From NCBI GenBank assembly GCA_002470165.1, contig DKNF01000019.1, positions 1 to 22,942 of the forward strand: a stretch of DNA of 22,942 nucleotides, in the 5' to 3' direction. The DNA comes from Betaproteobacteria bacterium UBA7395 (GTDB lineage Bacteria; Pseudomonadota; Gammaproteobacteria; Burkholderiales; Rhodocyclaceae). Every line of letters begins with the position of its first letter. The first letter of the stretch is position 1. Below, one piece after another: positions 1-8,987 of this stretch. A model generated the notes under the pieces. It saw only the letters and a list, made by a program, of their open reading frames with translations. It did no database searches and was not told the origin of the DNA. The position numbers were made by a program, and so were the translations under genes.

Positions 1-2808
1 GCCGCCTTCAACAACGAATTCGGCCGCCCGAACCTGACCGGCTATTTCCGCACCTATGAGCAGGAAGTGGCTGGCACCGTGCGCGGCTACCACAAGCCGA
101 TCATGATCGCCGGCGGCCTTGGTTCCATCCAGGCCGAGCAATCGTTCAAGGAAGAAACCTTCCCGGTCGGCACGCTGTTCGTGCAACTGGGCGGCCCCGG
201 CATGCTGATCGGCCTGGGCGGCGGTGCCGCTTCGTCGATGACTGCCGGGGTGAACGCCGAAGACCTCGACTTCGCCTCCGTCCAGCGCGGCAACCCGGAA
301 ATCCAGCGGCGTGCTCAGGAGGTGATTGATCGCTGCTGGCAGATGGGCAAGGACAACCCGATTCTTTCCGTGCATGACGTCGGTGCCGGCGGCGTGTCCA
401 ACGCCCTGCCGGAACTCGCCCATTCGGGCGGCGTTGGCGCCAAGTTTGACCTGCGCAAGGTGCCGACCCTGGAACCGGGCATGTCGCCGGCCGAAATCTG
501 GTCCAACGAATCGCAGGAACGCTACGTGCTGGCCATCCCGCCGAACCGTATCGGCGAATTCCAGGCCATGTGCGAACGCGAGCGCTGCCCGTTCGCCGTG
601 GTCGGCGAAGCCACCGGCGACGGCCACCTGACCGTCACCGACGCCCACTTCGGCGTCAATCCGGTCGACATGGAAATGGAAGCGCTGCTCGGCAAGCCGC
701 CGCGGATGACCCGCGACGTGACGTCGCAGCCGGCCAGCTTCGTGCCCTTCGACGCCGTTTCCATCGAACTCAAGGACGCCGCCTATCGCCTGATGCGTCT
801 GCCGACCATCGCCGACAAGACCTTCCTGATTTCCATCGGCGACCGCTCGGTCGGCGGCATGACCGCGCGCGACCAGATGGTTGGTCCGTGGCAGGTGCCG
901 GTGGCCGACGTCGCCGTCACCACGATGGGCTATCAGGGTTATCTCGGCGAAGCCTTCGCCATGGGCGAGCGCACGCCGCTGGCCGTGCTCGATGCGCCGG
1001 CTTCCGGCCGTATGGCCATCGGCGAGGCGCTGACCAACCTGGCTGCCGCCGACATCGGCAGCCTGGACAAGGTCAAGCTCTCCGCCAACTGGATGGCGCC
1101 GTGCGGCGTGCCGGGCGAGGACGCCCGTCTGTACGCGACGGTCGAAGGCATTGCCGAGCTGTGCAAGCAGATCGGCGTGTCGATCCCGGTCGGCAAGGAT
1201 TCGCTGTCGATGCGGACTGCCTGGGAAGAGGGCGGCGAGAAGAAGCAGGTGGTGTCGCCGTTGTCGCTGATCGTCACCTCGTTTGCTGCCGTCGACGACG
1301 TGCGCAAGACGAAAACCCCGCTGCTCGCTACCGACCAGGGCGAAACCGAACTGCTGCTGCTCGATCTCGGCAAGAACCGCCTCGGCGGCTCGGCGCTGGC
1401 GCAGGTGTACAACGCGACCGGCGACGATGCGCCGGACGTTGATGAACCGGCCAAGCTCAAGGGCCTGTTCGACGCCGTGCAGAAGCTCAACCGCGACGGC
1501 CTGCTGCTCGCCTACCATGACCGTTCCGACGGCGGCCTGTTCGTCGCCGCCTGTGAAATGGCCTTCGCCAGCCGTCGCGGCGTCTCGCTCGACCTCGACG
1601 GTGTCTGCTTCGACGCTGCCGCGCTCGACGTTGATGGCGCCGAGAAGCGTCCCGACCTGATGGCCGGCCGCGATTTCGAGAACATCGTCCGTGCCCTGTT
1701 CAACGAGGAACTCGGCGCGCTGATCCAGATCCGCCGCGCCGACCGCGAAAAGGTCACGCCGATCCTGCGCGCCTGCGGTGTGCCTTACCACTTCGTCGGT
1801 TACATGAACGAGTGGGACGAAATCCGCGTCACCCGCAACGCCAAGCGCGTGCTGCGCGAGAAGCGCGTCGACCTGCAGCGTGCCTGGTCGGAAACCAGCT
1901 TCCGCATGCAGGCGATGCGCGACAACCCGGATTGCGCGCAGCAGGAATTCGACCGCATCCTCGACGTGACCGACCCCGGCCTGACGCCGAAGGTGACTTT
2001 CGATCCGCAGGAAGATTTCACCCAGGTCTATCTGGACATCAGCGGTCGCCCGCGCGTCGCCATCCTGCGCGAGCAGGGCGTCAACAGCCATTACGAAATG
2101 GCCGCCGCCTTTGATCGCGCCGGCTTCCAGTCGGTCGACGTGCATATGAGCGACATCCTCGCCGGCCGCGTCAGCCTCAAGGACTTCAAGGGCCTCGTCG
2201 CCTGCGGCGGCTTCTCCTACGGCGACGTGCTCGGTGCCGGCCAGGGCTGGGCCAAGACCATCCTGATGCACGACGGCTGCCGCGACGAGTTCGCCGCCTT
2301 CTTCAACCGTAAGGACACGTTCGCACTGGGCGTCTGCAACGGCTGCCAGATGATGAGCGCACTGAAGTCGATCATCCCGGGTGCCGAACACTGGCCGGCT
2401 TTCCGCCGCAACCAGGTCGAGCAGTTCGAAGCGCGCTTCGTGATGACCGAAGTGCTCGATTCGCCGTCGATCTTCTTCGCCGGCATGGAAGGCTCGCAGA
2501 TTCCCATCGTCGTCTCGCACGGCGAAGGCCGCGCCGTGTTCGATAACGCCGACGACCAGGGCAAGTGCCTGTCCGCCGTGCGCTACGTCGACAACAAGGG
2601 CGAGCCGACCGAGGTTTATCCGTACAACCCGAACGGTTCGCCGGGTGGCCTGACCGCGGTGACCACGGCCGACGGCCGCTTCACGATCATGATGCCGCAC
2701 CCGGAGCGTGTCTTCCGTACCGTGCAGATGTCCTGGCACCCGGAAAACTGGGGCGAGGACAGCCCGTGGATGCGGATGTTCCGCAACGCCCGGCGCTGGG
2801 TGGGCTAA
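1..2808 (+). CDS. purL: Phosphoribosylformylglycinamidine synthase, large single-chain form (5' end outside window)
   Basis: This enzyme converts FGAR, glutamine and ATP to FGAM in de novo purine synthesis, in the cytoplasm. The reading frame is open from the first base, and 935 residues are visible. The family's proteobacterial form is about 1,300 residues, so roughly the first quarter to third is missing. The visible part starts in the synthetase half ([16 protein letters not shown], then [10 protein letters not shown] and [16 protein letters not shown]). It ends with a complete class I glutamine amidotransferase domain: [12 protein letters not shown], the nucleophile Cys in GVCNGCQMM (codon 2335-2337), and the His/Glu of [16 protein letters not shown] near the end. 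No frameshift is seen. The gene ends TAA, and no clear terminator follows before the next gene 57 bases on. Identification is very secure. Confidence 0.98.
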   Translation, partial: AAFNNEFGRPNLTGYFRTYEQEVAGTVRGYHKPIMIAGGLGSIQAEQSFKEETFPVGTLFVQLGGPGMLIGLGGGAASSMTAGVNAEDLDFASVQRGNPEIQRRAQEVIDRCWQMGKDNPILSVHDVGAGGVSNALPELAHSGGVGAKFDLRKVPTLEPGMSPAEIWSNESQERYVLAIPPNRIGEFQAMCERERCPFAVVGEATGDGHLTVTDAHFGVNPVDMEMEALLGKPPRMTRDVTSQPASFVPFDAVSIELKDAAYRLMRLPTIADKTFLISIGDRSVGGMTARDQMVGPWQVPVADVAVTTMGYQGYLGEAFAMGERTPLAVLDAPASGRMAIGEALTNLAAADIGSLDKVKLSANWMAPCGVPGEDARLYATVEGIAELCKQIGVSIPVGKDSLSMRTAWEEGGEKKQVVSPLSLIVTSFAAVDDVRKTKTPLLATDQGETELLLLDLGKNRLGGSALAQVYNATGDDAPDVDEPAKLKGLFDAVQKLNRDGLLLAYHDRSDGGLFVAACEMAFASRRGVSLDLDGVCFDAAALDVDGAEKRPDLMAGRDFENIVRALFNEELGALIQIRRADREKVTPILRACGVPYHFVGYMNEWDEIRVTRNAKRVLREKRVDLQRAWSETSFRMQAMRDNPDCAQQEFDRILDVTDPGLTPKVTFDPQEDFTQVYLDISGRPRVAILREQGVNSHYEMAAAFDRAGFQSVDVHMSDILAGRVSLKDFKGLVACGGFSYGDVLGAGQGWAKTILMHDGCRDEFAAFFNRKDTFALGVCNGCQMMSALKSIIPGAEHWPAFRRNQVEQFEARFVMTEVLDSPSIFFAGMEGSQIPIVVSHGEGRAVFDNADDQGKCLSAVRYVDNKGEPTEVYPYNPNGSPGGLTAVTTADGRFTIMMPHPERVFRTVQMSWHPENWGEDSPWMRMFRNARRWVG

Positions 2809-2865
2809 TAAACTGGGCGGGCGATTGGCACGAAGCGAGCTATAACTTTTGCACTAGACGATGAT

Positions 2866-3648
2866 ATGCTTGATACATTGATCCTGAAATGTGTCAAGCA
2901 ATATCTTTCCGCTGTGCGCCAATCGTCCATTCCTTCGCTTCCGGCGATCCTCCTTGCTGCGCTATTTCTTTGTGTCGCACCGCTGACAGCCTTTGCCTCG
3001 GCTGCTGAAATCGTATTCGCTTCAGGGGCGGCCAGGATCGTCGCCGCGGATCAGTCTGTTCGCCCTGCCAAAAAAGGGGTGACCGTCGCCGACGGCGATA
3101 CCATCGATGCAATGGATGGAATGGTGCAATTGCGCTTCCGCGATGGCGGGACAATATCTTTGCGACCTGGTACCCAGTTCAAGGTCGAACAGTTCCGCTT
3201 TTCCGGGCAGGGGGGCAAGGCAGCCGCCGATGACCGGGTGACGACGCGCTTGGTCAAGGGCGCCTTGCGGGCCATCAGCGGGGCGATTGGCAAGGAACGT
3301 CACGAGCAGTACCAGATGAAGACGAGTGTCGGAACGATTGGCATCCGGGGTACCGAATTCGGCGCAATATTCGATGCTCAGGGGCTCCGGGTGACTACCC
3401 ATGCCGGTATTGTCGAGGTGTGCAGCGATGTCGGCTGTGAACGGATCGGTCCGGGGCAGTCGCTGATCGTTCGCGATGCCATGAGCCGGCCGAGCAGGTT
3501 GGATGAGACGCCGGTGCTGGCGCCGGGATCGGACTCCGCGCCGACTTTGCCGGCGCCGCAGTCGTCGCCGGATCTGCCGCAACAGCCCGCAGTTGAAAAG
3601 CCGCATGCGCCCAGGGGGGCTGATCCAGCAGCAGCGCCTCGTCGTTGA
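2866..3648 (+). CDS. FecR-domain periplasmic protein (first of two paralogues)
   Basis: A 260-residue protein with a signal peptide: a long N-region, a hydrophobic core at about 25-44, and probable cleavage near ASA-AEIV at 46-47. A FecR domain follows at about 55-205, with the hallmarks LRFRDGGTISLRPGT and TIGIRGTEF (158-165) and a Cys pair at 186 and 191. The tail after about 205 is rich in Pro and Ala. Classical FecR has a cytoplasmic anti-sigma segment and a membrane helix; neither is present, so this is an exported FecR-domain protein rather than an anti-sigma factor. It heads an operon with the Slam-like gene (36-base gap) and the second FecR gene. The start is uncertain because no good Shine-Dalgarno precedes ATG 2866; another ATG at 2861 is out of frame. 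The ligand or partner is unknown. Confidence 0.85.
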   Translation: MLDTLILKCVKQYLSAVRQSSIPSLPAILLAALFLCVAPLTAFASAAEIVFASGAARIVAADQSVRPAKKGVTVADGDTIDAMDGMVQLRFRDGGTISLRPGTQFKVEQFRFSGQGGKAAADDRVTTRLVKGALRAISGAIGKERHEQYQMKTSVGTIGIRGTEFGAIFDAQGLRVTTHAGIVEVCSDVGCERIGPGQSLIVRDAMSRPSRLDETPVLAPGSDSAPTLPAPQSSPDLPQQPAVEKPHAPRGADPAAAPRR

Positions 3649-3684
3649 GAAATCGGGCTATATCAGTTTGTTTTAGGGGGAAGA

Positions 3685-5010
3685 ATGAAAACAACGGGGA
3701 TGCATCGCATCGGCACGCTGTTGCTGATGCTCTTGATGTTTCAGGCCGGACCATTGCGCGCCGACGCCCTGACTGATCAGGCAAAATCCTTACTGGATGC
3801 GGGAAAAGCGGCGGCTGCCTACAGCCTGCTGGAGCCCCAGGAAGCAGCGCGTGCCGGCGAGCCACTGTTCGATTTCCTGTTAGGCCTGGCAGCACTGGAG
3901 GTCGGTCAGAATACCCGGGCTGTCTTTGCGCTGGAGCGTGTTCTGGCAGTCGATCCGGGTAATGTCCGGGCGCGTGCTGAAATTGCCCGGGCCTACCTGG
4001 CGCTGGGTGAAACCGAAACCGCGTTGCAGGAGTTTCAGACGGTCAAGCGTCAGGGCGTACCGGCCGATGTCTCGATGACCATAGATCGCTACATTGCCTC
4101 GGTACGTCGCGGCGACAATGAGGTGGCGCGTTCGCTGACCGCCTATGTCGAAGCATCCGTGGGCTACGACGACAATGTCAACGTCGGTCCCAACCGGAAC
4201 TCGGTCATGATTCCCGGTTTTGGCAATATTCCGTTCAGGCTGAGCCGCGACAGTCGGGCCAACGAAGATGGTTTCGGCTCCCTGGGGGCGGGCGCCAATC
4301 TGCGTCAGCCGCTCGGTAACGGGTTCGCGTTGTTGGCCGGTGTTGCGGCGACATCCCGCGCAAATTTCAGCAAGCAACAGTTCGATACCTATAACGGAGA
4401 GCTCAATCTCGGTATCAGCCGTACGGTCGATCAGGACGTATTCACGGTCATGTTGCAGGAAGGCGTTTTCTACGTCGATGACAGTCGATTCCGGAATCAC
4501 ACCGGGCTGACCGGGCAATGGCAACGCAATCTGGATGCCCGCAACCAGGTCAGTGTTTTTGCCCAGTTTACGCAGCTGCGTTATCCCGACCAGGATGTCC
4601 GTGATGCCGATCGTTGGGTCGGTGGTGCCGGCTATGCCCATCTGTTCCGCGAGGGCATGGTGGCCTACGCCAGCGTTTATGGGGTCGAGGAAAAGCCCCA
4701 GGAACGCGGTGTCGATTGGCTGGGTTTCTCGGGGTGGGGCGCCAGGCTTGGTGGGGGCATGAATTACGACGCCCAGACCGTCCTGTTCGGCGGGGCCAAT
4801 TACGAGCATCGAACCTACGACGAGGATGATCCGTCCTTCCTGCGCAAGCGCCGGGACGACCAGTTCGGCCTGCTGCTCGGGGCGACGCATCATCTGACGT
4901 CGCAGTGGAGCCTTACGCCGCAGTTCAACTACACCCACAACCAATCCAATGTCGCGCTCAACAAATATCACCGCAGCCTGTTCTCGGTGACGCTGCGTCG
5001 CGAGTTCTGA
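3685..5010 (+). CDS. TPR plus outer-membrane beta-barrel protein, Slam-like (DUF560 type)
   Basis: A 441-residue protein preceded by a strong ribosome site (GGGGGA, 5 bases before ATG). It has a signal peptide (1 to about 26, ending LRADA), then helical TPR-like repeats at about 28-135 (for example LLGLAALEVGQNTRAVFALERVLAVDPGN). From about 152 to the end it shows alternating beta-strand patterns with many Tyr, Phe and Gly, and finishes in Phe, as outer-membrane barrels do. A periplasmic TPR domain followed by a barrel is the architecture of Slam (surface lipoprotein assembly modulator), which moves TbpB-type proteins across the outer membrane. The C-terminal pattern (RRDDQFGLLLGATHHLTSQW, then SNVALNKYHRSLFSVTLRREF) fits that family as I remember it. 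It lies between two FecR genes, 15 bases before the second, so they are probably co-translated. A generic TPR/barrel porin is the alternative. Confidence 0.65.
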   Translation: MKTTGMHRIGTLLLMLLMFQAGPLRADALTDQAKSLLDAGKAAAAYSLLEPQEAARAGEPLFDFLLGLAALEVGQNTRAVFALERVLAVDPGNVRARAEIARAYLALGETETALQEFQTVKRQGVPADVSMTIDRYIASVRRGDNEVARSLTAYVEASVGYDDNVNVGPNRNSVMIPGFGNIPFRLSRDSRANEDGFGSLGAGANLRQPLGNGFALLAGVAATSRANFSKQQFDTYNGELNLGISRTVDQDVFTVMLQEGVFYVDDSRFRNHTGLTGQWQRNLDARNQVSVFAQFTQLRYPDQDVRDADRWVGGAGYAHLFREGMVAYASVYGVEEKPQERGVDWLGFSGWGARLGGGMNYDAQTVLFGGANYEHRTYDEDDPSFLRKRRDDQFGLLLGATHHLTSQWSLTPQFNYTHNQSNVALNKYHRSLFSVTLRREF

Positions 5011-5025
5011 GCGGGAGTCCGTCAA

Positions 5026-6378
5026 ATGCTGAATCACGATGTTTTTCGTTTGCAGAACCCGGTGCTGCTGATGGCCTTGGTCGTGCTTTTCCCGCTCAAT
5101 GCCTCGGCCGCCGGCGCTGCCAAGGTGGATTTTGTGGCTGGTCCGGTCAATGTTCTGATGGCTAGCGGTGAACAACGCCCGGCGACCAAGGGCGCCGAGG
5201 TGCAGAGCGGTGAAACCCTGGTGACCGGAAGCGGCGGGCGGGTCCAGTTGCGTTTTTCCGATGGCGGTATGGTTTCACTGCAACCCGGCTCCGAGTATCG
5301 AATCGATGATTACCGCTTTTCTGGTAGTCAGGATGGTTCGGAAAAAGGGGTCTTCAGCCTTGTGAAAGGTGGCTTGAGGACGATTACCGGAGAGATCGGG
5401 CGCAACAACAAGGCGGCCTATCGCGTGAATACCGGGGTTGCGACCATCGGCATTCGGGGAACCGAGTTCACCATCGTCTATACCGGGGCCAACAGCATTT
5501 CCCTGGCCACCGGGGAGGGGGCGATCGAAGTCTGCAACAACGCCGGCTGTGTCGTCATGCCGTCCGGCACGTCCGCAATCGTCAGCGGTCCGGATACCCG
5601 CATCGAACGCAGCGAGGTGCGCCCGAGACTGGACCCTGCGCAACCGGACGACACCCGCCTGGCAACTTTTTCTTCCAGCGACGCCCGGCAGGATAATGGG
5701 CGGATCGCACCGGTTTCAACGCCTCTGCGCTCCGGGGGCGGTTATGCGGTGGCTTATGCCTATCGGGACGATCCCGCGGCGGCTACCGTCATTGATCGTG
5801 TTGCGTCTACATCGGCAGTATTCGACGATTTCTCGGCCATGCGTTCATTCATAGACGGCACGGAAAGCTTTGCCGCCGGCACGATTGCCGGCAGCTTCTC
5901 CAAGGATGGCGTACTGGGCTGGGGGCGCTGGAGCGGCGGTACGGTAACCGATGCCGCTACGGATCCGCTGGCCGATCTGCATTACGTTGTCGGAACGCCG
6001 ACGTCGCTGGCCGGACTGACGGGTACCGCCAACTTCACTTCGTTTGGCGGTACCAATGCGACGCACAGGGATTCGGTCACAGGTGTCGTTACCGTCGGTG
6101 GTGTCGCCACTGGTTCAATGACGGTTAACTTTGGCACAAGCACGATTCAGAGCGCATCGCTCAACATCCCGATCAATGGAAACAACATTGCAGTCAATGC
6201 GTTGAATATCAACGTAGCGGCAGATGGTACTTATATTTTCAATGATACTAACAGCAGCATCCGCGGCTTCTTCTCCGGGGCAAATGCGTCGCACACGGGT
6301 TTGACCTACAGCACATTGGGAGCGCCTGCTGGGCTGAACAATGGTCGTGTATCGGGGGCCATTGTCTTCAGTCGCTAA
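5026..6378 (+). CDS. FecR-domain protein with C-terminal TbpB-like barrel region (second paralogue)
   Basis: A 450-residue exported protein with a signal peptide at 1 to about 29 (core LLMALVVLFPLNASAA). The FecR domain spans about 33-190, with LRFSDGGMVSLQPGS, TIGIRGTEF (140-148) and Cys 170/175 at the same places as in the upstream paralogue. After a linker, residues about 283-450 are Gly, Thr, Asn and Ser rich with beta-strand periodicity: GTIAGSFSKDGVLGWGRW, LTGTANFTSFGG, GSMTVNFGTS, then RGFFSGANASHTGLTYS and a final VSGAIVFSR. The GFF.G.NA...G pattern near the end recalls TbpB-type eight-stranded barrels, which Slam proteins export. The tail has lower GC than its surroundings. GGGAG lies 7 bases before ATG 5026. 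The FecR call is firm; the TbpB-like call is an inference from pattern. Confidence 0.82.
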   Translation: MLNHDVFRLQNPVLLMALVVLFPLNASAAGAAKVDFVAGPVNVLMASGEQRPATKGAEVQSGETLVTGSGGRVQLRFSDGGMVSLQPGSEYRIDDYRFSGSQDGSEKGVFSLVKGGLRTITGEIGRNNKAAYRVNTGVATIGIRGTEFTIVYTGANSISLATGEGAIEVCNNAGCVVMPSGTSAIVSGPDTRIERSEVRPRLDPAQPDDTRLATFSSSDARQDNGRIAPVSTPLRSGGGYAVAYAYRDDPAAATVIDRVASTSAVFDDFSAMRSFIDGTESFAAGTIAGSFSKDGVLGWGRWSGGTVTDAATDPLADLHYVVGTPTSLAGLTGTANFTSFGGTNATHRDSVTGVVTVGGVATGSMTVNFGTSTIQSASLNIPINGNNIAVNALNINVAADGTYIFNDTNSSIRGFFSGANASHTGLTYSTLGAPAGLNNGRVSGAIVFSR

Positions 6379-6407
6379 ACGGCCGGTTGGGTTGATCGGC
6401 GCATCGC

Positions 6408-8615
6408 TTATTTGGTTTGGAATGTGGTGACGCCTTCGTCCCACTCGCTGTTGCCTGGTGGCAATTCGCGCAGGTGGGCGATACGCTCGAGATAAACGCG
6501 GTAGAGCATGTCATCCGGGGCTTTTCGTTGCAGGTCGCGGAGGATCGTTTCCGCGGCTGCCCATGATTGTTCGCGATAGCGCGTCAGGGCCTGCGACCAG
6601 TTCGCCAGTTCCTCCATCCGCTCAGGGGTTACGGATTCTGTCGTGCCCAAGGGTTCGTAAATCGATACCGCGCTGGCCTTGCCCTTGACTCGCACCTTGT
6701 CCAGTTCCCGGAAAACGATGTCCGGGCAGGCGTCCCGGGTCTTCTCTCCGACCGCGATGCCGACGCCGTATTCCTTGGTGATGCCTTCGAGGCGAGCGCC
6801 CAGATTGACCGCGTCGCCCATCACCGTGTACGACTTGCGAACGGAAGAGCCCATGTCGCCGACAGTCATGGTTCCGCTATTGATGCCGATGCCGATCTTC
6901 AGCACCGGCCAACCTTTTGCCGCGAAGGTTTCGCCCAGCGAGCGGAGGCGGCGCTGCATTTCGAGCGCAGTCATCACTGCTTCCCGTGCGTGCAGCGGAT
7001 TGGCGACGGGGGCGCCCCAGAACGCCATGATGGCATCCCCGATGTACTTGTCGAGCGTGCCCCGGTGTTTCTGGATGATCAGGGTCATCGCACCGAGATA
7101 CTCGTTCATCAGCGCGCTCAGTTCCCTGGGCGGCAGGCCTTCGGAAATCGTCGTGAAGTTCCGAACGTCCGAGAAGAGCACGCTCATGTCGGCGTTGCGC
7201 CCCTCCATGCTGTATTCCTCGGGGTTCTTCGCCATCTCGTCGACCAGCTCGGGGGGGACATACTGCCCGAACAGTGCGGTGAACTGGCGTTTGGCGTTGG
7301 ACTCCCAGAAAAATCCCCAGGCGGCGTTGAAGACATAGATCATCAGGATGGCCAGCGTGGCCGAAGCAATCGGCATGACGACATGCACCTGCCACAATGC
7401 GAAGTTGGCTGCGACCAGTATGCCGAAGATGCCCAGTGTGAGCAGTGTTCCACGCAGTGGTGACATGAAGGGTAGCGATAGCGCCAGGATGCCACCGGCA
7501 AGGATCAGCGCCACGATCTCGGCGGCAAGCATGTAATACGGTTTTTCCTTGACCGAGCCGTCGAGTGCGCCGGCCAGCAGGTTGGCGTGTGTTTCCACGC
7601 CAGGATAGCTGCCGCCTACGGGCGTCGCCCGCAAGTCCTTGAGTCCGGGGGCGCTGGTGCCGATCAGCACGATCCGGCCGAAGAGTTGCTCGAAATCGGC
7701 ACGACCGGCGAGGACATCGGCTGCTGAGACATAGGGGAAGCTACCCTCGCGACCCCGGTAGGGAATCAGCGCACAGCCATCGCCATCGACCGGCAGGCGC
7801 ACCATGCCACGCAGGCCGATGACATCGATCGCTTCGACCGGCTCCCCGGGGGCCGGTACGTATGGGTGCAGTTCTCCCTGGCCGACGAGCAGTTGCAGCA
7901 TGGCCAGCGACAAGGCGGGATAGTACTTGCCGTCGTTTTCTGCCAGCAACGGAACCCGGCGGATGATGCCGTCGTTGTCGATCTTCGGGTTGAAGTGGCC
8001 GCCGCTTGCCGCTGCCTCCTGGAATGCCGCCAGATTGCCGCCATAACCGGGCCAGCTGGGAAATTGTCCGGCCGGTAAAGGGGCCGGGAATTGCTGTGGC
8101 GGCGGCAATGCGCTGCCCGGGGAGCCGCCGGGACGTTCGGAGAAATGGAAGCCAAGCACGGTCGGACGCTCGCGCAACGTCTCGGCAAAAATCCGGTCAT
8201 AGTCCAGTAGCGGTCGTTGTGCTTCGACGGCGCGACGGAACTCGACGTTGTTGCGGAATTCGCCGCTGGCCAGCGATTCAAGCACCGGCAGCCCGGAACT
8301 GTCGTCGCGCTCGGCAAACACGATATCGAAACCGATCACGGCAACCCGGTATTCATCGGTCAGTTGCCTGATCAGGTCGGACATCACCTTCCGGTTCCAC
8401 GGCCAGCGGCCAAGCTCGCCCAGGCTTTTTTCATCGATGTCGACGATGACGATGCGCTCGTCCAGCGTATCCGGCATGAAAGCGCGTGTGCGGACATCGT
8501 AGGAGTAGTTGTCCAGCAATGTGAGCAGCGGAATCTGCCAGTTCCCGATGACATGGCCGAAGATGCTGGCAATGCAGAGGACGCCGAACAGGAGGCGGGG
8601 CAGTAGCCGTTTCAT
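6408..8615 (-). CDS. CHASE2-domain class III adenylate cyclase
   Basis: A 735-residue inner-membrane sensor enzyme predicted to make cAMP. A helix at about 5-21 leads into a periplasmic CHASE2 domain (about 25-340; VIVDIDEKSLGELGRWPW, VLIGTSAPGLKDLRATP). Three helices cluster at about 360-440, followed by a cytoplasmic cyclase domain at about 475-660. Both metal-binding Asp are present: D483 in LFSDVRNFT and D527 in KYIGDAIMAFWGAP. Base-selecting residues K523 and T597 (YTVMGDAVNLGARLE) form the Lys/Thr pair typical of bacterial adenylate rather than guanylate cyclases. A soluble tail of about 75 residues follows. I chose ATG 8615 because the membrane helix begins there; a TTG at 8699 would add 28 unlikely residues. 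The gene is convergent with the FecR/Slam operon, with 29 bases between stop codons. The CHASE2 ligand is unknown. Confidence 0.93.
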   Translation of the reverse strand: MKRLLPRLLFGVLCIASIFGHVIGNWQIPLLTLLDNYSYDVRTRAFMPDTLDERIVIVDIDEKSLGELGRWPWNRKVMSDLIRQLTDEYRVAVIGFDIVFAERDDSSGLPVLESLASGEFRNNVEFRRAVEAQRPLLDYDRIFAETLRERPTVLGFHFSERPGGSPGSALPPPQQFPAPLPAGQFPSWPGYGGNLAAFQEAAASGGHFNPKIDNDGIIRRVPLLAENDGKYYPALSLAMLQLLVGQGELHPYVPAPGEPVEAIDVIGLRGMVRLPVDGDGCALIPYRGREGSFPYVSAADVLAGRADFEQLFGRIVLIGTSAPGLKDLRATPVGGSYPGVETHANLLAGALDGSVKEKPYYMLAAEIVALILAGGILALSLPFMSPLRGTLLTLGIFGILVAANFALWQVHVVMPIASATLAILMIYVFNAAWGFFWESNAKRQFTALFGQYVPPELVDEMAKNPEEYSMEGRNADMSVLFSDVRNFTTISEGLPPRELSALMNEYLGAMTLIIQKHRGTLDKYIGDAIMAFWGAPVANPLHAREAVMTALEMQRRLRSLGETFAAKGWPVLKIGIGINSGTMTVGDMGSSVRKSYTVMGDAVNLGARLEGITKEYGVGIAVGEKTRDACPDIVFRELDKVRVKGKASAVSIYEPLGTTESVTPERMEELANWSQALTRYREQSWAAAETILRDLQRKAPDDMLYRVYLERIAHLRELPPGNSEWDEGVTTFQTK

Positions 8616-8702
8616 GGCTGAAAATTGCTTTCCGGACAAAATGTAGTGTCGGAACCCTACCATGACCCCGATGGGAAACAAATATCCACATGCCAGCAAA
8701 TG

Positions 8703-8736
8703 AAAAAACCCGCTGGGCGATGGCCGAGCGGGTTTT
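8703..8736 (-). terminator. Rho-independent terminator of the tRNA-Ser gene
   Basis: A 10-base perfect stem (AGCGGGTTTT with AAAACCCGCT) closes a 12-base loop. Read on the minus strand, it ends in a run of six T. It starts ten bases past the tRNA 3' end and separates the tRNA from the cyclase gene. Confidence 0.85.
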
Positions 8737-8745
8737 CATGTGTCC

Positions 8746-8836
<91 letters not shown>

Positions 8837-8847
8837 GGAAGCCGCGC

Positions 8848-8875
8848 ATTGTAGCAGAAGCGCGGAGTGGGTCAA
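8848..8875 (-). promoter_or_regulatory. Sigma-70 promoter of tRNA-Ser
   Basis: On the minus strand, a -35 box TTGACC (8875-8870) and a -10 box TACAAT (8853-8848) are separated by exactly 16 bases. Transcription would start about 5-7 bases before the mature tRNA 5' end, which suits a stable-RNA promoter. A GC-rich segment (GCGCGGC) follows the -10, as in stringently controlled discriminators. Confidence 0.75.
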
Positions 8876-8987
8876 TCAAATGTCCGTGATTTTTGTGTTC
8901 AATGGCCTTTCTGCCAGACGCGAAAATTGATTAAATCGCATCAGCGCCTAAGATGAATCACGGGTATTGGTTTTCAACAGGGTTTTG

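Noticed and set aside
2821..2865. Sigma-54 or sigma-70 promoter before the first FecR gene (TTGGCA, TATAAC)
   Set aside because: TTGGCA and TATAAC are only 10 bases apart, and the TGGCAC element lacks a TTGC partner at the sigma-54 spacing.
3880..5175. Long open frame (431 codons) on the minus strand opposite the Slam-like gene
   Set aside because: It lies wholly antisense to a gene with signal peptide, TPR and barrel features; its translation has no recognisable domain and its start overlaps the next gene. It is a high-GC shadow.
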